35,030 nt of DNA from Podochytrium sp. JEL0797 (lineage: Eukaryota > Chytridiomycota > Chytridiomycetes > Chytridiales > Chytriomycetaceae). The stretch lies in assembly GCA_027596195.1 (NCBI GenBank), contig JADGJG010000163.1, positions 1 to 35,030 of the forward strand, written 5' to 3'. Numbering within the stretch: position 1 is the stretch's first letter; the number at the start of each line of letters is the position of its first letter. Positions 1-9,045 of the stretch are shown here, one piece after another. Made by a program: the position numbers and the translations under genes. The notes beneath the pieces were generated by a model that saw only the letters and a program-made list of their open reading frames with translations, had not been told where the DNA came from and ran no database searches.

Positions 1-17
1 AAATGTACTTCAGTTTC

Positions 18-23
18 TTTATT
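18..23 (-). terminator. Poly(A) signal of the stefin-like gene
   Basis: AATAAA on the minus strand, about 155 nt downstream of the stop codon at 178. It is the first canonical polyadenylation hexamer after the gene. Confidence 0.55.
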
Positions 24-177
24 CGTCAATTTTTCATCCATGCGAATGGTCTCAATATTGTTGCGATCGCATCGGACTCCACAAAGTAGAAAACTATGCC
101 AACGCCAACGGAAGATGAGTCATCTTTTTTTTTCTCAAAGATTTGCATATCTGACAATTCCGAAACGCGCTTCTTCT

Positions 178-1066
178 TCAAAAAATACAGTAGGTCAAGG
201 GAGTAGATTCGGCCCAAATTCCACAATCTCTGGTCGCGTGAATGGCGTGAAATTCAAGCTCCTTGGGCGACCCATGGTGAAATTTGTGCACGCGAACGTG
301 CAAAAACTGCTTGTTCCCAATATCCACCTTGCCGAAATAAATGGTTCCATACTCGACTTTACGCGTTCCAAACTTTTTCAACTTGTACGCCTCAAGGTGG
401 GCAGCCTTGTCAAACATGTGTGTGTGGTGGACCGTGTCGGCTTTGTGGAGTTCGTGGAATTTGTGGATCACGTCGTGCTTTACTTTGTGGATGATTTCTT
501 CGGCTTCGGGGGTCGCGTCGTGTACTTCGATTTTGGAGTTGGCGTGCGCGGCCGTGATGTGTTCCGGGCGGGTGGTGTCTGAATGGAGGAGAATTTCAGA
601 AGGACTCGAGCAGTTTCACTCGCAAATTATAAACTTACGCCCAAGAAGATGCTCCAAGCAGTCGGCAATGAAAGTCTCAGAATGATGATCACGCGTCCAT
701 GGAGAGTTTTGATAGCCTGAAAAGAGGCACCAGCACGTTTAAATTCGAAATTGAAAGGACAAAGACAATACCACTGTGGTGTTGAATCCAGTCCTCAAAC
801 TTGGACCACTCGTACCCCTTCCCATCGCCAATTTCAAACTCGTGGGCTTCAAGGGTCGCATGGATCGTCTGCGCACCGTCGTGAATTCTGATGGTTCCAG
901 TTGTGCCGCCCTCAAAGTGTCCATACTCGACCGTTTTCGCGTGTCCCGAGGAGAGGTACGCGATAAAGTAGCGGTGGTTCAGGTCAGAGTGCTGCGAGGC
1001 GAGGGCGGGGTTCACTTCGTGAAGAGGCTTTTCTCTGAGCACGACGGATTGCACAAATGCCGACAT
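178..1066 (-). CDS. Protein with stefin (type-1 cystatin)-like C-terminal half
   Basis: Three exons (1066-772, 716-639, 578-178) splice in phase to 257 aa; the introns are 55 and 60 nt. The C-terminal ~110 residues follow the stefin fold order: an amphipathic helix (EAEEIIHKVKHDVIHKF), then KVEYGTIYFGKVDIGN, then FLHVRVHKFHHG and KELEFHAI. These match the stefin QVVAG hairpin, strand pair and C-terminal strand. Stefins inhibit papain-like cysteine proteases, but here the QxVxG loop reads KVEYG, so inhibition is doubtful. The N-terminal ~125 residues contain a second TVEYG and the block DCLEHLLG; I do not recognise that domain. The His content is high. The C-terminus (PLTYCIF) is where stefins end. 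The stefin assignment is inference from pattern; the gene model itself is well supported by phase and continuity. Confidence 0.6.
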
Positions 1067-1089
1067 AATCGGTTTTTTTGTTCTTTTCT

Positions 1090-1109
1090 TTCTCGAACGC
1101 GTTCGAGAA
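1090..1109. promoter_or_regulatory. 20-bp perfect palindrome upstream of the stefin-like gene
   Basis: TTCTCGAACGCGTTCGAGAA is identical to its reverse complement. It lies 24-43 bp upstream of the start codon at 1066. It contains two TTCnnGAA units, as in heat-shock elements, around an ACGCGT core (the MluI/MCB box of fungal cell-cycle promoters). The unit spacing (4 nt) is not the canonical HSE spacing, so the bound factor is unknown. Confidence 0.45.
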
Positions 1110-1229
1110 TTTGAGGGTCAAATTTGAAGTCCGCCCAGGCAAAATGGGTCAGAATAGGTTCTCCAATTCTCCTTTTGAAGCGAGCAGCACGAATATAGGT
1201 TTATTGTGAATAGCTTCAACATTTTTAAA

Positions 1230-1860
1230 TCACTTCAACATGCTGTTGACAAAAATGGTCTTCAGAATCTTGGGCAGATCCTTTGTGTCAAGGCAGACGA
1301 ACGCGTGTCCAGGCATGGCCTTCGCGAGCCTGTCATTTGGTTTAGAAAAAAGCTGTGGAAACCGACGCAGGTTAATCACACTCACAGCTCAACCTGGTTT
1401 TGATCGATCCGATAAAGATGATGTACGCGTTGACCTTGTCATTCTTGGATAACGCTGGAAGAAAACAGGTCAATCGAAAATCGATGGATCAATAGCAAGG
1501 AAGCAAAACACACCTTTCGCCAACACTTCTGGGTGAATGTTGTATTGGGTAATGTTGGCATCAGACAGGATGAGAGCAAAGTGGTCGTCAGCGTCCTCTT
1601 TTGCCACGTCCTTGATCACAGTTTCGACAGCGGCCATCGTGTTGTCCCCAGAGAGGCAGAACTTTGCATGATGGATAGTGGATGAATGCAAATCACGAAC
1701 CCAAAACGCCAAACATGCCCTTTTCGTCCTTCGGATATTTGCGCTCCTGGATGAAATTAATTTTCGACGCATCGCCTGAATGCCCGCTCAGCTTGTACTG
1801 GAACGTCGCATTCCATTTTTTTCTTTCTTTTTTCGAGAACAATCTCCATCACCGCCCACC
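1230..1860 (-). pseudogene. VWA8: C-terminal remnant of VWA8 (AAA+/von Willebrand A ATPase)
   Basis: Exons 1772-1514, 1454-1394 and 1329-1230 splice in phase and give the end of VWA8: FCLSGDNTMAAVE, ADDHFALILSDANI, VNAYIIFIGSI, HAFVCLDTKDLPKIL and a terminal NSMLK. Upstream, TFQYKLSGHSGD is in another frame; a +1 shift is needed at about 1697-1707 in TTTTGGG. A second shift seems needed in the A-runs near 1820-1835, where VMEIVLEK matches the preceding block. VWA8 is a mitochondrial protein of about 1,900 aa; only about 150 residues are here, and the rest would lie across the eRF1 start codon. The frameshifts and missing N-terminus argue for a remnant. An AATAAA (1199-1204, minus) still follows the stop. 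A short unusual intron instead of the first shift cannot be excluded. Confidence 0.75.
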
Positions 1861-3475
1861 ATGGAGCCAAACGCAGACGATGCCCAGATTGAGTTGTGGT
1901 GAGGTCCCTTGCTTTCGAAATCATTGAGTACCCGGTACTTGAGTGCTCTGCATGCCTGGCTTAACCGCTGCTTTCTGTCTCAGGAAAATGAAGAAGCTCA
2001 TCAAGAGCTTGGAAGCAGCCCGAGGGAACGGAACGTCCATGATTTCGCTTGTTCTTCCGGTATGATCTGTGCAAGTGGTGGTGTTTATTTCACAACTGAC
2101 TGCCTCGTTCAGCCTGGATCTCAAATCTCTCAAGCCGCGAAGATGCTCGGAGACGAATACGGAACGGCTTCCAACATCAAGTCCAGAGTCACTCGTTTGT
2201 CTGTTCTGTCTGCCATCACCTCGACCCAGCAGCGACTGAAGCTCTACACCAAGACACCGCCAAACGGACTGGTTGTTTACTGGTGAGCATCCTCATGCGG
2301 TCCAGTTGTGTCCTGTGAGCTAATGCTATCACCAGTGGAACCATCATTACCGACGAAGGAAAGGAAAAGCAAGTCACCATCGACATTGAGCCCTTCAAAC
2401 CCATCAACACGTCCCTCTATCTCTGCGACAACCGTTTCCACGTCGAAGTCCTCTCTGAACTTCTCGAATCCGACTCCCGCTTCGGTTTCATCGTCATGGA
2501 CGGTAACGGATCCCTGTTTGGGTACCTCACCGGAAACACTCGTGAAATCATTCACAAATTCACGGTCGATTTGCCAAAGAAGCACGGACGTGGAGGACAA
2601 TCTGCGATGCGTTTCGCTCGTTTGCGTGTGGAGAAGAGACACAATTACGTGAGAAAGGTGGCCGAGCATGCTGTTCAGTTCTTTATCACGGACGACAAGG
2701 TCAACTGCACGGGATTGATTTTGGCCGGAAGTGCTGACTTCAAGACGGAGTTGTCTCAGAGTGATTTGTTTGACATGCGACTGCAAGCAAAGATTATCAA
2801 GATTGTGGACGTCAGTTATGGTGGAGAGAACGGATTCAACCAGGCCATTGAGTTGTCGCAGGAAGTCTTGTCGAATGTCAAGTTCATTGTCGAGAAGAAG
2901 TTGATTACCAAGTACTTTGACGAGATTTCACAAGATACCGGTGCGTATTTGAGTTTTGAGGTCTGGTTGGTGGGGTGTTCGCTGAAATTCTGTTCTTGAC
3001 TCACAGGCCGTTACTGTTTCGGAATCGAGGACACGTTGAAGGCGTTGGATCTGGGAGCTGTAGAGACCCTGATTGTCTTTGAAGGGTTGGAAATCAACCG
3101 TTACGTCCTCAAGAGCCCAACCACCGGCGAGGAGATTGTCAAACACATGAACAAGGACCAAGAGAAGAGCCGCATTCTGTTCAAGGAGGAAGGCAGCGAA
3201 GTCGAAATGGAAACCATTGAGAAGACTCCTTTGATCGAATGGGTACGCATGCTTGGTCGTTTGTAATTTGATCGTTTTCTGATTCGCATCTTATCTGCCA
3301 ACAGTTTGCCGAAAAGTACAAGGACTTTGGAGCCACTCTCGAATTTGTGACCAACAGATCGCAGGAAGGGTCCCAATTCCTGAAAGGATTTGGAGGTATC
3401 GGTGGAATCTTGCGTTACAAGGTTGATTTTGCGGGGATGACAGCGGATTCTGATGAGGATTACTTTTCGGATTAA
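1861..3475 (+). CDS. SUP45: Eukaryotic peptide chain release factor 1 (eRF1)
   Basis: Six exons (1861-1898, 1984-2059, 2113-2282, 2336-2940, 3007-3242, 3305-3475) splice in phase to 431 aa, the usual eRF1 length. The protein enters the ribosomal A site at stop codons and triggers peptidyl-tRNA hydrolysis with eRF3. The N domain carries TASNIKSR and YLCDNRF, the stop-reading motifs of standard-code organisms. The M domain carries [11 protein letters not shown] with the catalytic GGQ. The C domain is complete and ends in the usual acidic tail (DSDEDYFSD). The start is the only Met in place; exon 1 is just 38 nt. Upstream sequence is shared, antisense, with the VWA8 remnant. An AATAAA follows the stop by 18 nt. 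It converges on the membrane-protein gene at 3535. Confidence 0.97.
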
Positions 3476-3493
3476 AGCACATAAGAATAAGCG

Positions 3494-3499
3494 AATAAA
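3494..3499 (+). terminator. Poly(A) signal of eRF1
   Basis: AATAAA 18 nt after the eRF1 stop. The convergent gene on the minus strand has its own AATAAA at 3531-3536, overlapping its stop codon, so the two 3' ends lie within about 60 bp. Confidence 0.7.
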
Positions 3500-3534
3500 T
3501 GTTTTTGGAAAGTATGACGGGCATGAAACCTTTA

Positions 3535-5199
3535 TTAAAAACCAAAAGTAAGGAAAGAATTGTGCTGCTCCTTCATCAGGGTTGCATTCTCTGATCCTCT
3601 GGACCCGCTCGTTTCCGCAAAGTCGCTCTCAGGAACCACACTCTTCAATTCACCTTTCCACACATGAGCCGATTCAAAGTTGCTTGAAAATGCACCCGCA
3701 TTCTGGAGCACCACGTACTTGATCTCATAGTCAATGTCTTTTTGGTGCGTTCTTGCTTCCATGACCTTGGTGGCACCGAAAATCACGACGAAGAAAACAA
3801 CGAGGACGGCAAGGAGGATCAAGGGGATAAGAAGACGGTACTGAGGTCGCGATTTTATGATAAAGAAAGGCGAAGTCGCGTTGCTGTTGTCGGCCAAGAC
3901 TGCGTATGCCAAGACGAGGGAATATGCGTCGTCGCGGAATTTCCCAGGAAAAGACAGCCAAGCCGTGTTGTATGTTGTTCCAACGTGGTCTTCGCTTCCA
4001 ATATTGGAGCTCAACACTGGAGCTGAGGATACGAGATTGGTGATGTTGAAGGTGGCAGTGACGAACCAGAGGTTGTAATGCTCGATACCGTGGGTCTTGC
4101 CGCGAGCGACGGATCTGATGGATGCGAAGGTCACGTGAGTTCCGTTGAGGCCCACACCGTTGCATTGGCTGATACCGGTTACTTCTTTTCCACTGCAGGG
4201 TGAGTCCACAAAGGACTGACTCGCGTCAATCGCATCCACAAAAGAGTTGTTGGCGAAAGTTTCCAAGAAGGAATTCCATTGGGTTAAAGAAGCAGCAGCA
4301 GCGTTGTCAAATGTACTCGAATCCTCAAAGATTTCCCCTGAAATAGAACCTCCACTCTCGAACTTGAACCACATGATTTCGTTGGTGGATTGCAGGACAA
4401 TATCGTCTCCAAACGAAGGAAGAATGTTGGTCATGCCACCGTTTTGAAGCCAATGCATGTCCACAGTTGTTGGCGCCGGGAGTGTGTTTCCTGACCCATT
4501 GATTCCGCTTTGGCACCAAATCTTGAGTGCCAACGACGCGGATTGGATTGCGGCATCACCAAATGTTCTGTCGTATCCCACATTGGTCAACACACACTGG
4601 AAATCCAACGGAAATGAAGAATTGGCAGTGGAATTAACGTTCACATTCACCAGAACGCCTTTGAGAGAAGCATTGAAGGCGACGATTGCAATTTCCGCCT
4701 CGCGTTCCTGGAAAACGGTCGAATCGAGCTTGTATCTCTGGCTTGAGTCCGGGGCTTGATCTCCGAGCATAAGCATCTTAATGTCGGTCTGGGGAAAGCT
4801 GGTCTTGTGGATTTGGGTCACGTCTGGAACCAGAGTTCCAAGCTCAAGCATCTCAAGAGGGGCAAACTGTGTCATGACGGTTGGAAACGCCGTCTCGAGG
4901 ATGATGAGTGCAAGTCCCAAAATAGTAATAAGTGGAAGGGCTCTTTTCTTGAAGAACTGCGGCGCGCTGAACCAGAGAACAGAAGTGTCTCTTCCCACCC
5001 AAAAGTGGATCAAGACTTGTGGATGCCCCTTGCAAGCCAACTTGACGGCTCCTTGCACAACGATCGTAAAGAGAAGAACAATGCAAGTGAAGAGACCTTG
5101 TCTGACGTGATCGAACGGTGTGTTGGAAAACGAGGCAAAAATCGCCTCCATAGTCGAGGCGGTCCCTGGATTGAAGAACAGCGAGCTGTTGCTTGCCAT
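3535..5199 (-). CDS. Multipass membrane glycoprotein, unrecognised family
   Basis: Single-exon frame of 554 aa from the Met at 5199. Two hydrophobic segments lie near the N-terminus (FTCIVLLFTIVVQGAVKL, residues ~32-50; LPLITILGLALIILETAF, ~81-100). A ~370-residue loop with many N-glycosylation sequons (NVNST, NGSG, NNSF, NGTH, NITN, NSNATS) and Cys residues follows. A strong third segment (LLIPLILLAVLVVFFVVIF, ~475-495) precedes a ~60-residue tail. The loop is therefore probably extracellular or lumenal. The frame stays open upstream to 5457, but that part carries the Vps20 C-terminal tail, so I chose the internal Met. I do not recognise the family; the architecture resembles lineage-specific fungal surface proteins. 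Confidence 0.75.
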   Translation of the reverse strand: MASNSSLFFNPGTASTMEAIFASFSNTPFDHVRQGLFTCIVLLFTIVVQGAVKLACKGHPQVLIHFWVGRDTSVLWFSAPQFFKKRALPLITILGLALIILETAFPTVMTQFAPLEMLELGTLVPDVTQIHKTSFPQTDIKMLMLGDQAPDSSQRYKLDSTVFQEREAEIAIVAFNASLKGVLVNVNVNSTANSSFPLDFQCVLTNVGYDRTFGDAAIQSASLALKIWCQSGINGSGNTLPAPTTVDMHWLQNGGMTNILPSFGDDIVLQSTNEIMWFKFESGGSISGEIFEDSSTFDNAAAASLTQWNSFLETFANNSFVDAIDASQSFVDSPCSGKEVTGISQCNGVGLNGTHVTFASIRSVARGKTHGIEHYNLWFVTATFNITNLVSSAPVLSSNIGSEDHVGTTYNTAWLSFPGKFRDDAYSLVLAYAVLADNSNATSPFFIIKSRPQYRLLIPLILLAVLVVFFVVIFGATKVMEARTHQKDIDYEIKYVVLQNAGAFSSNFESAHVWKGELKSVVPESDFAETSGSRGSENATLMKEQHNSFLTFGF

Positions 5200-5257
5200 T
5201 TGAGATGATTTGTTTGTTGTTCTTCGTGAACTTTCTTTTTCTCTCTTATTAATACCT

Positions 5258-5782
5258 TTTTTTTTGGGTTCGACGGCGATTTGTGTCTTTGACGCGCCTT
5301 TTTGTGGTTTTGCGGCTGTACGGTCGAAATGTTGATCAGCAATCGCACCAGGGCGTGAAATGGGCTCTGTAGTTGGAACTTCGGGCAGTTCCAATTGGGT
5401 ATTCGTAACAGGCAAAGTGTCGACCGGTATTTGAGGCATGGCGGCAAACTGATTCATGAGAATTCCCTATATGAGAAGAAGGATATACTTCTTCAGCAAC
5501 GAGAGCATCCAGCTCTTCCTCGATATCTTCCAAATCAGCGTCGTTCGATCGTTTCGCACTATTGGGGAGCAAGTCTGTGATCACAGTCCGATTCAGTCTC
5601 GATAAGTACCATCTGCTCCAAATTCAGCAACTGCATATCCGTCTGTTCCATCAAACCCTTCTGGTACTTTTTCTTCTTGAGTGCCAGCAGCGCGCGCTTC
5701 TTGTCGTTGTTTTTGAGGTGGTGTTTGGCAATCTGTGTGCAGTGATGGTGGGTGGTTTGGGTTTGCTGCTGTGCGATCCCAT
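5258..5782 (-). pseudogene. VPS20: Deleted remnant of VPS20/CHMP6 (ESCRT-III subunit)
   Basis: Vps20 blocks occur in order on the minus strand: the myristoylation-type N-terminus MGSHSSKPKPPTITA (start 5782), IAKHHLKNNDKKRALLALKK plus KYQKGLMEQTD and LLNLEQM (to 5610), then NDADLEDIEEELDAL (about 5500-5545), then LELPEVPTTEP (about 5390). About 25-30 residues are missing after the first block and about 50 after LEQM, both with loss of frame. The only GT...AG there is 35 nt and out of phase. Before the last block a 22-nt GT...AG stretch (gtatat...atag) would restore the frame. Its tail frame runs straight into the downstream membrane-protein gene. Vps20 nucleates ESCRT-III on endosomes. This copy lacks much of the helical core and should not work. 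Confidence 0.75.
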
Positions 5783-5962
5783 TTCGAGGAAGATTTTGAT
5801 GGGCTTTGGATGCATTCGAGACAGCGAATGAACATGTTATTCACTCTTACAAGGAATTCTTTTCATGTGTGTTCATGGATGTTTCTCTCAATTGGAATAT
5901 TGAAAACTGGCGAGGTGTTTTTTTTTTTTTTTGGCCAGTCGTTTTTCAACACCCCACCACAA

Positions 5963-8900
5963 ATGAAGCTCAACTTCAAATTCAGCAACCTCTGTGGAAC
6001 AGTGTACAAGGGAGGAAATATCCTCTTCACTCCCGAGACCTCTTCGCACCCGGATTGTGTGCTGAGTGCTGTCGGGAACAGAATCTCCGTGTTTGACATC
6101 CCAGGGTGAGTTTTGATCATGAACTGTGACAGCGGGAATTTGAGCACTGATTCGGGTTTATAGGGACAAGAGCTACACCATGGCGTTTGAAAACCGAAAG
6201 AACATTGAACGAATCGCTCTTTCACCGTCTGGAAAACTGCTGCTCTCAATCGACGAAGGTGTGCATCCCATCGCGATTGCATATCCAACGAATCCAACTC
6301 ACTCTCATTTCGTATTCCCAATTCCAAAGACGGCCGAGCCCTCCTCATCAACTTCCACCTCCAAACCATCCTCCACCGTCAATCCTTCAAAGAACGCATC
6401 CTCGACGCCCAATTCAGCCCAGACGGCAAATTCATTGCCATCACGCATGGAAAGCACATTCAGTTTTGGAAAACTCCGGGGTTCACTGAAATGGAGTTTG
6501 CGCCGCTCGTGTTGCATCGCACTTTGGCGGGTCCGTTTGATGATGTAACGAGTGTCAAGTGGAGTGGGGATTCCAAGTTTGTGGTTTGCGGGTGAGTTTT
6601 TATGTGTTGGATTTGGTGGGGGGGGTGGGGTTTGAGGGTGTGGAGTTCTGATTTTCTTGGGTGTAGTTGCAAGGACATGACCCTGCGCGTTTTCTCCACA
6701 GACCCCATCGAAGGTTTCGAACCCTCCATCCTCACCGGCCACCGCAGCGCCATCGTCGGCGCCTGGTTCTCCATCGACGCCGAAACAATCTACTCCGTCT
6801 CCAAAGACGGATCCCTCTTCATCTGGAAATTCATGACCCTCGAAGCCGTGCGACGATACGTGAACGGTGGTGTCGATGAAGACGAGGAGGACCTCACGGA
6901 AGTGGAGGTCAAGAAGCGTAAGGTGGAGGGACAAAAGAGGAAATGGACACTCACTGGGCGGCAGTACTTTAATCAGAATCATGCCAAGGTCACATCGTGT
7001 GATTTTCATGATAAGAGTAATTTGTTGGTGGTGGGGTTCACGTCGGGAGTGTTTGGGATTTGGGAGCTGCCTGATTTCATCAACATTCACACCTTGAGGT
7101 TTGTTTGTTTGTCTCCTGGGGAAGCGTGTACTGATTCAACCCGATTTCGTTTTGCGCACGCAGCATCACCCAAAAAAAAGTCGACACCGTCACAATCTCC
7201 CCCAGCGGCGACTGGCTCGCCTTCGGCTCCTCCAAACTCGGCCAACTCCTCGTCTGGGAATGGAAATCCGAATCCTACGTCCTCAAACAACAAGGCCACT
7301 CGCACGAAATGAACACCCTCTCCTACAGCCCGGACGGCCAATACATTGTCACGGGTGGAGACGATGGAAAACTCAAGCTGTGGAACACGCAGACGGGGTT
7401 CTGTTTTGTCACGTTTGCGGAACATTCGGCGGCGGTGCAGGCGGTGGAGTTTGGGAAGAAGAAGGCGAATGTCGTGTTTAGTGCGAGTTTGGATGGGACT
7501 GTGAGGGCGTTTGATTTGGTGCGGTACAGGAACTTCAGAACCTTCACGAGCCCTACGCATGTTCAGTTTGGGTGTATTGCTGTGGACCCGAGTGGGGAGG
7601 TGGTGTGTGCCGGGAGTATCGACACGTTCGAGATTTACATGTGGAGTGTGCAAACGGGGAACTTGTTGGATGTCATGAGTGGACATACGGGGCCTGTCTC
7701 TTGTTTGTCGTTTAGTCCAATCGAGGGACAGCTTGTGAGTGGATCCTGGGACCGTACGTTGAGAACTTGGAGTGTTTTCAACAGGGATAACGTGAGTGAG
7801 CCGTTTGAACACGGTGCGGAGGTGTTGGCGTTGGCGTATCGGGCGGATGGAAAGCAAGTCGCCGTCGCCAGTCTCGACGGGCAAATCACGATTTGGAACG
7901 TGGAGTTGAAGACGCAAATCGGAACGATTGAAGGCAAGAAGGATTTAGGTGCGGGGAGGAAAGAAGGATCCTTTGTTACGGCCGACAACAGCTCCAACGG
8001 CAAGTACTTTACGTCTCTCGCCTACACTGTCGACGGATCCTGTCTCATTGCGGGCGGGAACTCCAAATTCGTGTGCATCTACGACATCCAATCCACGACG
8101 CTTCTCAAAAAGTTTCAAATCACGCACAACTTGTCGTTGGATGGGATCCATCAGGAACTCGACCGTAGAAACCTTACGGAGGCGGGGTCCCGTGAGATGT
8201 TGGACGACACGGGCGATTTGAGTGACCTTGAGGACCGCGTGGATGCAAGTATGCCTGGAGCTAAGAAGGGGGATTTGAGTCTGCGTGCGAAAGTGAAGCC
8301 CGAGGCGAGGACCAGGTGTGTGCGGTTCGCGCCGTCGGGGAGAACGTGGGCGGCAGCGTCGACGGAGGGACTGTTGTTGTACTCGTTGGACGATGGGATC
8401 ATGTTTGATCCGTTCGATTTGGAGATTGACATCACACCTGAATCGATCATGGAGGTTGTGCAGGAAAACAAGGAGTACCTCCGTGGTCTTGTCATGTCGT
8501 TCCGGTTGGGTGAGCAGGAGGTTGTGAAGGCCGTGTTTGAACGCGTTCCCGTGGACTCGGTGAATTTGGTTGTGAAGGGGTTGCCGCACAAGTATTTGGA
8601 GCGGTTGATGAAGTTTGTGGTGGAGAGGATTGATGCTTCGCAAACGGTTCAGTTGAATCTGATGTGGTGTTTGGCGATTTTGCGGTTCCATGGGCAATTT
8701 TTGAAGGATCGGTCGCAGGAGTATGGGGGGCCGCTTCGTGGGCTTGTTAAGGCGATCAGCAAGTTGCAGGATGTGTTGTCGAAAGTGTAAGTTTTTTTCG
8801 CGGTTCACTTTTTGTTGTTGTTGAGTCTCTTTTGTTGACACTCCTTTTCCGATTCAGAACCAACGGAAACATCAACACAATCCGATACTTGACATCTCAA

Positions 8901-8975
8901 ATGAGTGTCGCTGCCAAGGAAGAGAAGGATGGGAAAAAGAACCTCGAGGATGTGCGGATGGACACATTGTTTTGA
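5963..8975 (+). CDS. PWP2: Periodic tryptophan protein 2 (UTP-B, U3 snoRNP)
   Basis: Six exons (5963-6105, 6164-6258, 6330-6591, 6667-7098, 7164-8786, 8858-8975) splice in phase to 890 aa, close to the family length of about 920. PWP2/Utp1 is a nucleolar WD40 protein of the UTP-B module in the small-subunit processome and is needed for 18S rRNA maturation. Family blocks in order: KFSNLCGTVYKGGN at the N-terminus, VGNRISVFD, SPDGKFIAITHG, GRQYFNQ, WLAFGSSKLGQLLVWEW, YSPDGQYIVTGGDDGKLK, MDGTVRAFDL-type SLDGTVRAFDLVRYRNFRTF, SIEG-type TIEGKKDLGAGRKE, IAGGNSKFVCIYDI, then the C-terminal Utp12 domain from about 8420. The acidic/basic insert near 6880-6940 is usual. The A-rich leader ends in an ATG that matches the family start. 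AATAAA follows at 8983. Confidence 0.96.
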
Positions 8976-8982
8976 TTTTTGA

Positions 8983-8988
8983 AATAAA
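8983..8988 (+). terminator. Poly(A) signal of PWP2
   Basis: AATAAA 7 nt after the PWP2 stop, within the 70-bp interval before the end of the convergent PCH2 gene. Confidence 0.65.
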
Positions 8989-9045
8989 AGTTGCATATGA
9001 AGCGAAACAGATGTGTGTATTGATGAAGTCTTATAAGCATAATCA

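Noticed and set aside
1861..3475. Possible stop-codon reassignment to explain in-frame TAG/TGA in remnants
   Set aside because: eRF1 keeps TASNIKS and YLCDNRF, all intact genes end at ordinary stops, and the remnants also have deletions and frameshifts.
5200..5457. Upstream in-frame Met giving a 640-aa membrane protein
   Set aside because: The extra 86 residues carry the Vps20 C-terminal tail, not a membrane-protein N-terminus.
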